Shown here piece after piece: positions 27,319-36,873 of a DNA stretch of 64,000 nt (the first letter of the stretch is position 1; every line of letters begins with the position of its first letter). The stretch is from Thioalkalivibrio sp. ALJ12 (GTDB lineage Bacteria > Pseudomonadota > Gammaproteobacteria > Ectothiorhodospirales > Ectothiorhodospiraceae): contig NZ_KB899538.1 in the NCBI RefSeq assembly GCF_000378305.1, forward strand, positions 1,458,001 through 1,522,000. The letters run 5' to 3'. The notes under the pieces were generated by a model, which did not search any database, was not told the DNA's origin, and was given only the letters and a program-made list of their open reading frames with translations. The position numbers and the translations under genes are program-made.

Positions 27319-27344
27319 CTGTGAATTTTCGATTCGCTTCACAG
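27319..27344 (-). terminator. Inverted repeat between flgA and flgM
   Basis: CTGTGAA and TTCACAG form a 7-base stem with a 12-base loop, 32 bases after the flgA stop and just upstream of the flgM promoter. It lacks a clear T-run. It may weaken read-through from flgA. Confidence 0.35.
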
Positions 27345-27375
27345 TTTGTGGATGGTGACGAGACACACCGCCATT

Positions 27376-28110
27376 CTACAGGGCAACGCGTACATGTCCG
27401 GACTCGAGCACCTCGCCTTCCACGACGCGTCCGGACGAGGTGTTCTTCACGCGGATGCGATCGCCCAGGATGCCATTCTCCAGCGCCTCGCCCTGCATGC
27501 GGATCACCACCGAGCCGTTCTCGGCCAGGATGGTGACGCGCTGGCCGCGGCTGACCACCTCGCGCTGGGTGACGTGCTGCTGGCCCAGGATCTGACCGGG
27601 CCGGATGTTGCGCCGGGTCTGCAGCCCCACCAGTTCGCCCTTGTTCTCGAAATAGCTCCCCGCATGGCGAGAGGTCTGAATTCGCTTGGTGCGCAGATCG
27701 CCGGGGAGGATCGTGTGCTGGCGTCGCAGGCTGCGGCTGGCGACCAGCACCTCGGCGTAGCGCTCGACCGTGACTGGCACATAGATCGACCAGCTGACGG
27801 GGGTCTCGCACTGAACCTGTACCGCCGTATTGCCATCGCGTCGCCCGCCGGGCGGGAACCGGGTCTCCAGTGCCTCGCTGCATCGGGCCAGGCGCAGGCG
27901 GTTGTCCAGCCGGCCGATCTGAATCTCTACCGCTTCGTCGCCTGGTGTGAGGTTCAACTCCTCCTGGATGAAGCGCTCCGCCGCCAGGCGGATGTTTTCC
28001 ACTGCCTCGATCTCGGCCTGTGCCGCAATGGAGACCAGGGCCAGAACGACGCCCATGGCGGCCGAAAGCCACCAGGAGCGAATGGAAGGTTTGCGTGCTG
28101 ACTGGTTCAT
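27376..28110 (-). CDS. flgA: Flagellar P-ring assembly chaperone FlgA
   Basis: 244 residues from the ATG at 28110. A start 75 bases upstream is excluded because it would lie upstream of the sigma54 promoter that serves this gene. A signal peptide (SWWLSAAMGVVLALVSIAAQA) leads into the periplasmic domains. The SAF-like C-terminal part (ILPGDLRTKRIQTSR, GLQTRRNIRPGQIL, VVSRGQRVTILAENG) is typical of FlgA. It aids FlgI assembly into the P ring. Confidence 0.94.
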   Translation of the reverse strand: MNQSARKPSIRSWWLSAAMGVVLALVSIAAQAEIEAVENIRLAAERFIQEELNLTPGDEAVEIQIGRLDNRLRLARCSEALETRFPPGGRRDGNTAVQVQCETPVSWSIYVPVTVERYAEVLVASRSLRRQHTILPGDLRTKRIQTSRHAGSYFENKGELVGLQTRRNIRPGQILGQQHVTQREVVSRGQRVTILAENGSVVIRMQGEALENGILGDRIRVKNTSSGRVVEGEVLESGHVRVAL

Positions 28111-28164
28111 TGGTCTGGATGCGCGTCGGCTTGTCAGGACTCGAGAGGTTTGCAGAGACGTGCA

Positions 28165-28180
28165 AGCAGAAAACATGCCA
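28165..28180 (-). promoter_or_regulatory. Sigma54 promoter of flgA
   Basis: Minus-strand TGGCATGTTTTCTGCT has -24 GG and -12 GC ten bases apart. Transcription would begin near 28154, about 44 bases before the flgA ATG. The -24 and -12 blocks are the same as in the promoter at 8299. Confidence 0.7.
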
Positions 28181-28199
28181 GGCAATCAGGAGCGTACCC

Positions 28200-28226
28200 T
28201 CAAGAGTCACAGCGGCCGGCCGTTAT
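28200..28226 (+). promoter_or_regulatory. Candidate sigma28 promoter of cheV
   Basis: TCAAGAGT-N11-GCCGTTAT compares with TAAAGTTT-N11-GCCGATAA (5/8 and 6/8) with exact spacing. It lies 128 bases upstream of cheV and back to back with the flgA promoter. Confidence 0.5.
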
Positions 28227-28353
28227 CGGGTCTAGAACGCGTGCAATCGGCATGCGACGGCGGGTTGTGGCATGACAGCGTCGGTCTGCGGGGTGCACAC
28301 TGGGGCCGGCGAGTCGAGGTGGCTGGCCGCTGGGCGAGGGGGAGAGCAGGACA

Positions 28354-29283
28354 ATGAGTCAATTCATTGACGATGTGAATCAGCGCACCCAGCTGGTGGG
28401 GCAGAACCGTATGGAGCTGCTCCTGTTTCATTTGGGGAGCTCGCAGACTTTCGGTATCAACGTATTCAAGGTGCGCGAGGTGATCCCGTCGCCGCCGCTG
28501 CGGCAGATTCCCGGATCGCTGAGTGTGGTGCGTGGTGTGGCTACCCTGCGCGGCGGAACCGTCCCCATCATCGATCTGGCGCGCGCGATGGGGCTGCGTA
28601 CCGCCGTGGGCGAAACGGGCGACCACAAGGTGGTGGTGACCGAGTTCAACCGGTCGGTACAGGGGTTCTGGGTGTCCGCGGTCGACCGGATCGTCAACGT
28701 TAACTGGGAAGACGTGAAGTCCCCGCCTCGTGGGACCGGGCGCGAGTCGTTTCTGGTGGCGGTCACCGAGATCGACAACAAGCTGGTCGAGATCATTGAC
28801 GTCGAACGGGTACTGTCGATCGTCAACCCGTTGCCATCCACGGTATCTGACGCGGTGCGCGCGGAGGCCGAGGAAGAACGCGCCAAGCATGGACAGCGCA
28901 AGATTGTGATCGTTGATGACTCCGTGGTCGCGCGCAAGCAGATCGAGGGTGCGATCAAGGGCCTGGGCTGGGAGTACGTGGTCTTCAAGGATGGTCGCGA
29001 GGCGCTGGATTTCCTGGAGGAGCAGGCCGAGGCCGGCACCGTGGACGAGGTGGTGGAGCTGGTGATTTCGGATATCGAGATGCCGCGCATGGACGGCTAT
29101 ACCCTCACCGCTCGAATTCGTGCGAACGATCGCCTGAAAGGCCTCCGGGTTCTGCTGCACTCGTCACTGAGTGGGGAGTTCAATACGGATATGGTCAAGC
29201 GTGCCGGGGCCGACGCCTTCCTGTCCAAGTTCAACCCCGACGAGCTGGCCGAGGCTGTGCTTGACCAGACCCGCAAGGACTGA
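28354..29283 (+). CDS. cheV: Chemotaxis coupling/response protein CheV
   Basis: 309 residues. A CheW domain (about 15-165: LLFHLGSSQTFGINVFKVREV, IPGSLSVVRGVATLRGGTVP) is fused to a receiver domain (about 185-305). The receiver has DD (VIVDDSVV), the phospho-acceptor Asp in ISDIEMPRMDGY, the Thr/Ser in LHSSLSG and Lys in FLSKFNP, so it should be phosphorylated by CheA. It couples receptors to CheA and helps adaptation. cheR follows after 273 bases, and flgB follows cheR. Confidence 0.95.
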   Translation: MSQFIDDVNQRTQLVGQNRMELLLFHLGSSQTFGINVFKVREVIPSPPLRQIPGSLSVVRGVATLRGGTVPIIDLARAMGLRTAVGETGDHKVVVTEFNRSVQGFWVSAVDRIVNVNWEDVKSPPRGTGRESFLVAVTEIDNKLVEIIDVERVLSIVNPLPSTVSDAVRAEAEEERAKHGQRKIVIVDDSVVARKQIEGAIKGLGWEYVVFKDGREALDFLEEQAEAGTVDEVVELVISDIEMPRMDGYTLTARIRANDRLKGLRVLLHSSLSGEFNTDMVKRAGADAFLSKFNPDELAEAVLDQTRKD

Positions 29284-29556
29284 TGCCGGTGCCTGCGCCG
29301 TTTGCGTTAGTCGACCGAGTCGACCCTGGCGGCATGGAAGCGGTAACGGATTGCCGGCCGCATGAACATCAGCGGCCATGGCGCGCCGCATCGATCACCC
29401 GTTGGGATGCTGTCGGCGTCCGCGCGGTTGCACGTATACTGCATCCGTCCGGCATGGGGGATCGCGTGTTCCCCAGTCGGGTTTTCCGACACGCTGTCAA
29501 GGATTCGTCATCAACGTGCCCGTCCGCCCGTACCGTCGACTTTCAAGGATGACTTC

Positions 29557-30372
29557 GTGATCGACTCGCGTGACTACGAGGAGTTCTCGCGTTTTCTTTC
29601 CGAGTGCTGTGGCCTGGTGCTGGGCGACAGTCGTCAGTATCTCGTGTCGAGCCGACTGTCGCGGCTGCTGGACGAGTTCGGCTACAAGAGTGTGCCGGAG
29701 CTGCTGCACGCAATGCGCCAGGCGCCCAACCCGCGCCTGCGCACGCGTGTGATCGACGCGATGACCACGAACGAAACCTCCTGGTTTCGCGATGGCTTCC
29801 CGTTCGAGATCCTGCGCCATGTACTGCTCCCGGAACGGGCGGAGAAAGGCGCAGGGATCAAGGTCTGGTCGTCCGGCTGCTCCAGCGGACAGGAGGCCTA
29901 CAGCATCTCGATGGTGGCGTCCGAGTGGGAGGAATCGCGGCCCAAGCGTGTGGTGCCGGTATCGATCCTGGGTACGGATCTCTCGGAGAAGATTCTGGAC
30001 GATGCCCGGCGCGCGGTGTACGACGGGCTGAGCATCGTCCGTGGCCTGAGCGAGGCGCGGCGCGCCCGCTTCTTCGAGACCGTGGCGGAGGGCCATCGCG
30101 TACGCCCGGAGATCCAGCGCCGCTGCCGTTTCCAGAAGCTCAACCTGATCGACAGCTATGCGGCGCTGGGCAAGTTCGACATCGTGTTCTGTCGCAACGT
30201 GCTGATCTATTTCTCCGCCGAGACCAAGCGACAGGTTCTTGACGGAATTGCCCGCCAGATGAATCCCGGTGGCTATCTGTTTCTTGGCGCTTCCGAGACA
30301 GCGGGTCCTTACACCCAGGCCTTCGAAACCGTTCGCACCGAGTACGGCTCCGTCCTTCGCCTGAAGGGCTGA
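29557..30372 (+). CDS. cheR: Chemoreceptor glutamate methyltransferase CheR
   Basis: 271 residues from the GTG at 29557 (AAGGA 7 bases upstream). An earlier in-frame ATG (29362) would add 65 residues with no family likeness. The N-terminal helical domain (DYEEFSRFLSECCGLVL) is followed by the SAM-binding domain: NETSWFRDGFPFEIL, IKVWSSGCSSGQEAYSI, GTDLSEKILDDARRAVY and FDIVFCRNVLIYFS. It methylates receptor glutamates using SAM. A possible TATACT -10 lies at 29435-29440 in the long gap before it. Confidence 0.95.
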   Translation: MIDSRDYEEFSRFLSECCGLVLGDSRQYLVSSRLSRLLDEFGYKSVPELLHAMRQAPNPRLRTRVIDAMTTNETSWFRDGFPFEILRHVLLPERAEKGAGIKVWSSGCSSGQEAYSISMVASEWEESRPKRVVPVSILGTDLSEKILDDARRAVYDGLSIVRGLSEARRARFFETVAEGHRVRPEIQRRCRFQKLNLIDSYAALGKFDIVFCRNVLIYFSAETKRQVLDGIARQMNPGGYLFLGASETAGPYTQAFETVRTEYGSVLRLKG

Positions 30373-30459
30373 TCGGCCCTTTCCGCCTTTCCATACGGTC
30401 GCTCCCGCGATCCGGGCGCCACCCTCGGCGCTGCTCTCCCAACCTCTTTCGGCCCATAG

Positions 30460-30475
30460 TGGCACACCAATTGCT
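30460..30475 (+). promoter_or_regulatory. Sigma54 promoter of the flgB operon
   Basis: TGGCACACCAATTGCT is a near-perfect RpoN site (TGGCACG-N4-TTGCW), with GG and GC 10 bases apart. It lies 77 bases before flgB and marks the rod-hook operon as a class II sigma54 unit. Confidence 0.88.
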
Positions 30476-30552
30476 TTGTCCCTGTCGTACGGGGCGAAGC
30501 GGTTTCGTCCCGAGGAACCTGAAGTTCGCCAGTGGCGGACGGGGTACGACGG

Positions 30553-30963
30553 ATGAGTCTCTCTCTCGACAAGGCGATGGGCATTCTCCCGGAGGCGGTG
30601 AACGTCCGTGCGAAGCGGATGGAGCTGCTGGCCTCGAATATCGCGAATGCCGATACGCCGAATTACAAAGCGCGCGATATCGACTTTCGCTCGGTGCTGC
30701 AGGCGGCGGCCGGCGAGGGCGGCAACATGCCGATGGCGAGCACACATCAGGGCCATATCGGCGCCGGCGGGGCGGGTGGTGCCAACGGGTCGATGGAGAC
30801 GCTTTATCGCGTGCCGTCGCAGCCGTCTCTGGATGGCAACACGGTGGACCCGCAGCTGGAGCGGGCGGCCTTTGCCGAGAATTCCCTGCAGTACCAGAGC
30901 AGCCTCGAGTTCCTGAACCGCCGGGTTTCCGGCATCCGTGATGCTCTGCGGGGCGAGCGCTAA
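30553..30963 (+). CDS. flgB: Flagellar basal-body rod protein FlgB
   Basis: 136 residues from the ATG at 30553 (MSLSLDKAMG, the usual FlgB beginning). The flg_bb_rod signature VRAKRMELLASNIANADTPN is at about 18-37, and the C-terminal helix ends LEFLNRRVSGIRDALRGE. It forms the proximal rod. First gene of the rod-hook operon, with GTG-started flgC 36 bases on. Confidence 0.96.
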   Translation: MSLSLDKAMGILPEAVNVRAKRMELLASNIANADTPNYKARDIDFRSVLQAAAGEGGNMPMASTHQGHIGAGGAGGANGSMETLYRVPSQPSLDGNTVDPQLERAAFAENSLQYQSSLEFLNRRVSGIRDALRGER

Positions 30964-30999
30964 TGCGCGCGCCAACGCTGGGAACAGGAGAGTGATGTC

Positions 31000-31419
31000 G
31001 TGAGTGATCTGTTTAATCTGTTCAACACCTCGGCCTCCGCGCTGACCGCGCAGTCGGTGCGGCTGAATACGGTCGCGTCGAATCTGGCCAACGCCAACAC
31101 CGTGGCGACCAACCCCGACGAGGCCTACCGGGCGAAGCAGGTGCTGTTTCAGACCGTGATGAACCAGGCCGATCCGAACGGCGCCTCCAATGGCGTGCGG
31201 GTGGCGGGAATTGATGAGTCGCGCGCGCCGCCACAGGCGCACTACGAACCAAACCATCCGCAGGCCAACGAAGACGGCTACATCTTCCGTCCCGCGATCA
31301 GCGTGGTGGAGGAGATGGCCAACATGATGTCGGCCTCGCGCAACTACGAAGCGAACGTCGAGGTGATGGAGACCTCGCGCCAGCTGTTGCAGCGAACGCT
31401 GCAGATCGGCCAGGGCTAA
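31000..31419 (+). CDS. flgC: Flagellar basal-body rod protein FlgC
   Basis: 139 residues from the GTG at 31000, with AGGAG about 10 bases upstream. Rod signature QSVRLNTVASNLANANTVAT. The C-terminus has the standard MANMMSASRNYEANVEVMET, which closes the coiled-coil stem. It builds the proximal rod with FlgB and FlgF. flgD starts 13 bases later. Confidence 0.96.
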   Translation: MSDLFNLFNTSASALTAQSVRLNTVASNLANANTVATNPDEAYRAKQVLFQTVMNQADPNGASNGVRVAGIDESRAPPQAHYEPNHPQANEDGYIFRPAISVVEEMANMMSASRNYEANVEVMETSRQLLQRTLQIGQG

Positions 31420-31432
31420 ACCGGAGCCTCCC

Positions 31433-32104
31433 ATGACTCAGATATCACCCGAAATGCTGGACCGCTTGGGCCTGTCACGTCCCAAGCAGGACGACAAGGA
31501 GACGGATCGCCTGGGTCAGGACGATTTCCTGAAGCTGATGACTACCCAGCTGCAGAATCAGGACCCGTTTGAACCGATGGAAAACGGGGAGTTTATCGGT
31601 CAGATGGCTCAGTTCTCGACCGTCACGGGGATCGAAGAGCTTTCGAAGTCCTTCGAGAAACTCGCTCAGTCCATGGGCCAGAGCCAGACCCTGCAAGCGG
31701 CCTCCCTGGTGGGTAAGGACGTCCTTGTCCCAACCGACTTCAGCGAGTTGGGTGCGGATGGCACGGTGCGCGGCGCCGTGGATCTGGATCAGTCGACCGG
31801 GCAGTTGCAGGTCGAGGTGTACAGCCCCACGGGTGAACGCATCCGAAGCATGAATCTGGGTTCGGCCAGTGAGGGGCTGCAGGAATTCACCTGGGACGGT
31901 CTGCGCGATGACGGGACGCCTGCGGCCCCGGGCGTATATGAATTCCGCGCGTCGGCCCAGAGCGGTTCCGACAATGAAGCAGTAGATGTGTTCCTCGATG
32001 CCCGCGTCGAGAGTGTTTCGGTAGGTGACGATTCCAGTCTGGGCCTGATGGTCCGTGGCCTGGGCGAGATCAATTTCTCGGATGTCCGGCGCATCAGCAG
32101 CTGA
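31433..32104 (+). CDS. flgD: Flagellar hook assembly scaffold FlgD
   Basis: 223 residues. The N-terminal export and capping region has LGQDDFLKLMTTQLQNQDPF and ENGEFIGQMAQFSTVTGIEE, both diagnostic. The C-terminal part holds the FlgD Ig-like domain (VEVYSPTGERIRSMNLG, EFTWDGLRDDGTPAAPGVY). FlgD caps the growing hook and is later replaced. The end MVRGLGEINFSDVRRI is typical. Confidence 0.96.
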   Translation: MTQISPEMLDRLGLSRPKQDDKETDRLGQDDFLKLMTTQLQNQDPFEPMENGEFIGQMAQFSTVTGIEELSKSFEKLAQSMGQSQTLQAASLVGKDVLVPTDFSELGADGTVRGAVDLDQSTGQLQVEVYSPTGERIRSMNLGSASEGLQEFTWDGLRDDGTPAAPGVYEFRASAQSGSDNEAVDVFLDARVESVSVGDDSSLGLMVRGLGEINFSDVRRISS

Positions 32105-32129
32105 CGGACTCTAACGGAGGTAGACCAGT

Positions 32130-33356
32130 ATGCCCTTCAATATCGGATTGAGCGGACTGAACTCGGCGCAGGCCGATCTGCAGACCACCGGCAACAACGT
32201 CTCGAATGCCGGCACGACCGGTTTCAAGCGCTCGCGCGCCGAGTTCGGTGATGTCTTTGCGCAGAGTTTTGGTGGCGTCAGCCAGACCGCGACTGGGGGT
32301 GGTTCGCGTCTCATGGCGGTGACACAGCAGTTCTCGCAGGGACGCACGGAGTTCACCGAGAACGGTCTCGACCTCGCGATTGATGGCGAGGGCTTTTTCG
32401 TGATGAACGATGGTGGCAATCGTGTCTATACGCGCGCTGGCGAGTTTCAGGTAAACCGCGACGGCAACCTGGTGAACAACCAGGGTCAGCAGCTGCAGGG
32501 CTATCCGCCAATCAACCCGGGCAGCACGGATACTGATTTCAATACCGGACAGCTTGGGGATTTGCGTCTGCAGACAGGGGCCTCCGCGCCGCAGGCTACC
32601 AGTGACATTGAGGCTCTGGTCAATCTCCAGTCGGATGCTCCAATCCTGGATCCGGGCGAGTTCGAGTTCGATGATCCGGACAGCTATAACTACTCGACGT
32701 CCCTGACGGTGTATGACTCGCTGGGGACGTCCCGCGATGCGCGCATCTACTTCGTGAAGAGCGACGAACGAGAGTGGACGGCCTTCATGAGCGTTGACGG
32801 CGAGCCGATCAACGAGGAAGAAGGCTTCGAACTCTCTTTTGACGCCAGTGGCCAGCTGGATGGCAACACGGAATTCCCGTTCTCCACGGAAGATTTTACC
32901 AACGGGGCTGAAGGTCTGGACGGGACGATCGACTTTGCCGGGACCACTCAGTTTGGTGGCGACTTTGCGGTGAACGATCTTGGCCAGGACGGGTTCGCTT
33001 CGGGCCGGCTGACGGGGGTCGACATCGATTCCAGCGGGGTGGTGTTCGCGCGCTTCACCAACGGCCAATCTTCCGTTCTGGGGCAGGTCGCTCTGGCCAA
33101 CTTCACCAACCCACAGGGCCTGGAGCAGCTGGGCAACAACAACTGGGCCGAGACCTTTGCGGCCGGTGATCCAGTGTTTGCCTCTCCGGGCACCGGCAAC
33201 CTGGGCGAGATCCAGGCCGGTGCCCTGGAGGCCTCGAACGTCGATATCGCCCAGGAGCTGGTGAATCTGATCACCGCGCAGCGCAACTTCCAGGCGAACG
33301 CGCAGACGATCTCCACGGCCGACCAGGTCACCCAGACCATCATCAACATCCGCTAG
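32130..33356 (+). CDS. flgE: Flagellar hook protein FlgE
   Basis: 408 residues. N-terminus MPFNIGLSGLNSAQADLQTT with NNVSNAGTTGFKRSRAEFGD; C-terminus EASNVDIAQELVNLITAQRN and ending TIINI. The central D2 region is acidic. It polymerises into the hook outside the cell. GGAGG is at 32117-32121. flgF follows after 29 bases. Confidence 0.97.
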   Translation: MPFNIGLSGLNSAQADLQTTGNNVSNAGTTGFKRSRAEFGDVFAQSFGGVSQTATGGGSRLMAVTQQFSQGRTEFTENGLDLAIDGEGFFVMNDGGNRVYTRAGEFQVNRDGNLVNNQGQQLQGYPPINPGSTDTDFNTGQLGDLRLQTGASAPQATSDIEALVNLQSDAPILDPGEFEFDDPDSYNYSTSLTVYDSLGTSRDARIYFVKSDEREWTAFMSVDGEPINEEEGFELSFDASGQLDGNTEFPFSTEDFTNGAEGLDGTIDFAGTTQFGGDFAVNDLGQDGFASGRLTGVDIDSSGVVFARFTNGQSSVLGQVALANFTNPQGLEQLGNNNWAETFAAGDPVFASPGTGNLGEIQAGALEASNVDIAQELVNLITAQRNFQANAQTISTADQVTQTIINIR

Positions 33357-33385
33357 GTCAGGGACAGGGACACGAGGGCACAGGC

Positions 33386-34126
33386 ATGGATCGATTCCTC
33401 TACATCGCGATGTCCGGCGCGAAGGAGACCATGCACGCGCAGTCGGTCAACAACCACAACCTGGCGAATGCCAATACCGACGGCTTTCGCCAGGCACTGG
33501 CCAACGCGAACACCGTCCCCGTGCGGGGTCCGGTATTCGATTCGCGCGACTACGCACAGCTGGGCACCGACGGCACGGACTTCTCCAAGGGCCAGATGCA
33601 AAGCACCGGTCGCGATCTGGACATCGCGATCGAGGACCAGGGTTTTATCGCGGTGCAGGGCCCGGACGGCGAGGAAGGCTACACCCGGGCGGGTTCCCTG
33701 CATGTGGATGCGTTCGGGCTCTTGCGCACCGCACAGGGGCACCAGGTCCTGGGGGATGGCGGCCCGATCGCGATCCCGCCGTCGGAGAAGATCGAGATCG
33801 GCACGGACGGCACGATCAGCGTGCGCCCTCAGGGAGTGGGGCCGGAGGCCCTGGCCGCGATCGAGCGTATCCGCCTGGTGAACCCGGACGTGAATGAACT
33901 GGAGCGCGGCGATGACGGCCTGTTCCGCATGGCCGACGGCGGCGAGGCGCCGCCGGATGCCGAGGTGCGGGTGGTCTCGGGCATGCTCGAGGGCAGCAAC
34001 GTGAATACCGTCGAGGCGCTGACCCGGATGATCGAGCTGTCTCGCCACTTCGAGATGCAGGTAAAGATGATGGACAGCGCCAACACGCTGGAACAAAGCA
34101 GCAACCGGCTGCTGGGCCTCGGCTGA
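33386..34126 (+). CDS. flgF: Flagellar basal-body rod protein FlgF
   Basis: 246 residues, starting MDRFLYIAMSGAKETMHAQS, which is characteristic of FlgF. NNHNLANANTDGFRQALANA is the rod signature, and the C-terminal SNVNTVEALTRMIELSRHFE closes the fold. It is a proximal rod component next to flgG. Confidence 0.96.
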   Translation: MDRFLYIAMSGAKETMHAQSVNNHNLANANTDGFRQALANANTVPVRGPVFDSRDYAQLGTDGTDFSKGQMQSTGRDLDIAIEDQGFIAVQGPDGEEGYTRAGSLHVDAFGLLRTAQGHQVLGDGGPIAIPPSEKIEIGTDGTISVRPQGVGPEALAAIERIRLVNPDVNELERGDDGLFRMADGGEAPPDAEVRVVSGMLEGSNVNTVEALTRMIELSRHFEMQVKMMDSANTLEQSSNRLLGLG

Positions 34127-34161
34127 CGCGGCCCCCATTGCAGGACTGACAGGAGAGCACC

Positions 34162-34950
34162 ATGAACCAGGCACTGTGGATTGCCAAGACCGGCCTCGAC
34201 GCGCAGCACACGCGCATGTCGACGGTCTCGAACAACCTGGCCAACGTGAATACCACCGGCTTCAAGAAGGACCGTGCGGTGTTCGAGGATCTGATCTACC
34301 AGACCGTACGCCAGCCGGGCGCCCAGGCCACCCAGGATCAGCAACTGCCCTCGGGGCTGCAGATCGGTACCGGTGTGCGCGCCGTGTCCACCGAGAAGAT
34401 GTTTACCCAGGGTAACCTGCAGCAGACCGACAACTCGCTGGATGTCGCGATCGAAGGGCGGGGTTTCTTCCAGGTCCTGATGCCCAATGGGGACATTGGT
34501 TACACACGGGACGGCAGCTTCCAGCTCAATGCCGATGGCGAGGTGGTGATGTCGAACGGCTATCCGCTGCAGCCGGGCCTGTTCGTGCCGCCGGATACCC
34601 AGTCGCTGGCGATCGGCAAGGATGGGACCGTGACCGCGCAGATCCCGGGGCAGGCCGAACCGGTGGAGCTGGGGAACATCCAGCTGGCGGACTTCGTGAA
34701 TCCGGCGGGTCTGCAGGCGATGGGCGAGAACCTGTTCCAGGAGACTGCGGCCTCCGGCGTCGCCCAGCAGGCCCAGCCCGGGCTGAACGGTACCGGCACC
34801 CTGGTACAGGGCTCGCTGGAGACCTCGAACGTGAACATCGCCGAGGAGCTGGTGAACATGATCGAGACCCAGCGCGCCTACGAGGTCAACTCCAAGGCGA
34901 TCTCCGCGGCCGACCAGTCGCTGCAGTTCGTCAACCAGACGATCGGGTAG
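34162..34950 (+). CDS. flgG: Flagellar distal rod protein FlgG
   Basis: 262 residues, close to the usual 260. MNQALWIAKTGLDAQHTRMS, VSNNLANVNTTGFKKDRAVF and the C-terminal SNVNIAEELVNMIETQRAYE are near-invariant FlgG segments. It forms the distal rod that crosses the periplasm. GGAGAG lies 7 bases before the ATG. flgH starts 4 bases after its stop. Confidence 0.98.
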   Translation: MNQALWIAKTGLDAQHTRMSTVSNNLANVNTTGFKKDRAVFEDLIYQTVRQPGAQATQDQQLPSGLQIGTGVRAVSTEKMFTQGNLQQTDNSLDVAIEGRGFFQVLMPNGDIGYTRDGSFQLNADGEVVMSNGYPLQPGLFVPPDTQSLAIGKDGTVTAQIPGQAEPVELGNIQLADFVNPAGLQAMGENLFQETAASGVAQQAQPGLNGTGTLVQGSLETSNVNIAEELVNMIETQRAYEVNSKAISAADQSLQFVNQTIG

Positions 34951-34954
34951 CGCG

Positions 34955-35653
34955 ATGAACCGGCTTGAGACACTGATGCGACCGATCCTGGGCCTGGCGG
35001 CTGTGGTGGTGCTGTCCGCCTGCGCCGCGACCCAGCCGACGATGCCCGGGGACAACCCGGACTACAACCCCGTGATGCCGCCGCAACCGGTGCCGCAGGC
35101 CCAGAACAATGGCGGCATCTACCAGGTCGCGCAGTCTCAGGGCCTGTTCGAGGACTACAAGGCACGCCAGGTGGGCGACATCCTGACCGTGATCCTGGCC
35201 GAGAGCACCCAGGCGCAGAAGTCCGCCTCGACCTCTACGCAAAAGGATTCGAACCTGGATCTCGGCAATCTGCAGGCGTTCGGCGGCGAGGCGACCCACC
35301 GTGGCCGTCCGTTGTTCGGTGCCAGCAATACCAGCAGCCGTGACTTCGATGGCTCCGGCGACTCGTCGCAGAGTAACCAGCTGGATGGCGAGATCACCGT
35401 GACCGTCGCCGAGGTACTGCCGAACGGCAATCTCGTGGTGCAGGGCGAGAAGTGGCTGGGCATCAACCAGGGCGAGGAATACGTGCGCTTTCGCGGCATC
35501 GTGCGCCCGGTGGACGTGACGACCAACAACACCGTCCTGTCGACGCAGGTGGCCAATGCGCGGGTCTACTACGGCGGCACGGGTGTGCTGGCCGACAGCA
35601 ACACGCCCGGGTGGATCACCCGCTTCTTCAATAGCCCCTGGTGGCCGTTCTGA
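34955..35653 (+). CDS. flgH: Flagellar L-ring lipoprotein FlgH
   Basis: 232 residues with a lipoprotein signal peptide: the lipobox LSAC places the lipidated Cys near residue 23. FlgH motifs: [49 protein letters not shown] and [20 protein letters not shown]. It forms the L ring in the outer membrane around the rod. flgI starts 15 bases after its stop. Confidence 0.97.
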   Translation: MNRLETLMRPILGLAAVVVLSACAATQPTMPGDNPDYNPVMPPQPVPQAQNNGGIYQVAQSQGLFEDYKARQVGDILTVILAESTQAQKSASTSTQKDSNLDLGNLQAFGGEATHRGRPLFGASNTSSRDFDGSGDSSQSNQLDGEITVTVAEVLPNGNLVVQGEKWLGINQGEEYVRFRGIVRPVDVTTNNTVLSTQVANARVYYGGTGVLADSNTPGWITRFFNSPWWPF

Positions 35654-35667
35654 GCGGGAGATCCGAG

Positions 35668-36873
35668 ATGCAACGAACAGGGTACAAGTCGCATCGGCGC
35701 AGCATGCGCCGCATCGCAGGGCGCGTGCTGCCCGGTCTGATGGTCGCCATGGGGCTACTGCTGGGCGGAATCGCCGGCGCGCAGGCCCAGACAGCGATCC
35801 AGCAGCAGGCGGCGATGCAGGAGCGCACCTACACCGAACGGGTCAAGGACGTGGCCAGTGTCTTCGGCGTGCGCGAGAACCAGCTGGTGGGCTATGGCCT
35901 GGTCGTGGGGCTGGACGGTACGGGCGACCAGACCACGCAGACCCCGTTCACCATCCAGAGCCTGAACAACATGCTCGGCCAGCTGGGGCTGACCCCCGAG
36001 GCCGGCAACCCACAGTTGCGCAATGTCGCGGCCGTCATGGTTACAGCCGACCTGCCCCCGTTCGCCAAGCCCGGTCAGCGCATCGACGTGACCGTCTCCT
36101 CGATGGGGAACGCGACCAGCCTGAGGGGCGGGACCCTGCTGATGACGCCGCTGAAGGGCGCGGACGGGCAGACCTATAGCATCGCCCAGGGCAACCTGGT
36201 TGTGGGCGGTTTCGGTGCCGAGGGGCAGGACGGGTCACGGATCACCGTGAACGTCCCAAGTGTCGGGCGTATCCCGAATGGCGCGACGGTCGAGCGCGAG
36301 GTGCCGACCGCTTTTGCCCAGGGCGACCACGTGACCCTGAACCTGAACCGTCCGGACTTCACAACGGCCAACCGGCTGGTGGAGACCGTCAACGACACGT
36401 TTGGGCCTGGCGTGGCACATGCACTGGACGGATCCTCGGTGCGTGTGCGCGCGCCCCAGAACCCGGACCAGCGCGTGGGTTTTGTCGCCGAGCTGGAGAA
36501 CCTGCCCATCGAGCGAGGTGCGCCCCCGGCACGGGTGATTGTGAACTCGCGCACCGGGACCGTGGTGATCGGCTCCAGCGTGCAGGTGACCCCGGCGGCG
36601 GTCTCTCATGGCAGCCTGACCGTCACCATCAGCGAGGCCCCGCAGGTGGTGCAGCCGCAGCCCTTTGCCGAGGGCGAAACCGCGGTGCAGCCGCAGACCG
36701 ACATTGCCATCCAGCAGGACGACAGCACCATGTTCCTGTTTGACCCCGGCACCTCGCTGGACGAGATCGTGCGCGCGGTGAACAACGTGGGCGCGGCTCC
36801 GGGTGATCTGGTGGCCATCCTCGAGGCCCTGCGCGAGGCGGGCGCCCTGCGCGCGGAGCTGGTGGTCATCTGA
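35668..36873 (+). CDS. flgI: Flagellar P-ring protein FlgI
   Basis: 401 residues from the ATG at 35668 (GGGAG 7 bases upstream). A start 27 bases earlier, inside flgH, lacks a ribosome site. A long basic signal region leads into [35 protein letters not shown] and [15 protein letters not shown], all FlgI hallmarks. It forms the P ring in the peptidoglycan layer with help from FlgA. Its stop overlaps the flgJ start (TGATG). Confidence 0.97.
   Translation: MQRTGYKSHRRSMRRIAGRVLPGLMVAMGLLLGGIAGAQAQTAIQQQAAMQERTYTERVKDVASVFGVRENQLVGYGLVVGLDGTGDQTTQTPFTIQSLNNMLGQLGLTPEAGNPQLRNVAAVMVTADLPPFAKPGQRIDVTVSSMGNATSLRGGTLLMTPLKGADGQTYSIAQGNLVVGGFGAEGQDGSRITVNVPSVGRIPNGATVEREVPTAFAQGDHVTLNLNRPDFTTANRLVETVNDTFGPGVAHALDGSSVRVRAPQNPDQRVGFVAELENLPIERGAPPARVIVNSRTGTVVIGSSVQVTPAAVSHGSLTVTISEAPQVVQPQPFAEGETAVQPQTDIAIQQDDSTMFLFDPGTSLDEIVRAVNNVGAAPGDLVAILEALREAGALRAELVVI

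Noticed and set aside
26930-28210. Long frame joining flgM to sequence within flgA
   Set aside because: Only the last 104 codons are FlgM. The upstream part is an out-of-frame reading of flgA, and a sigma28 promoter and ribosome site mark the true flgM start.
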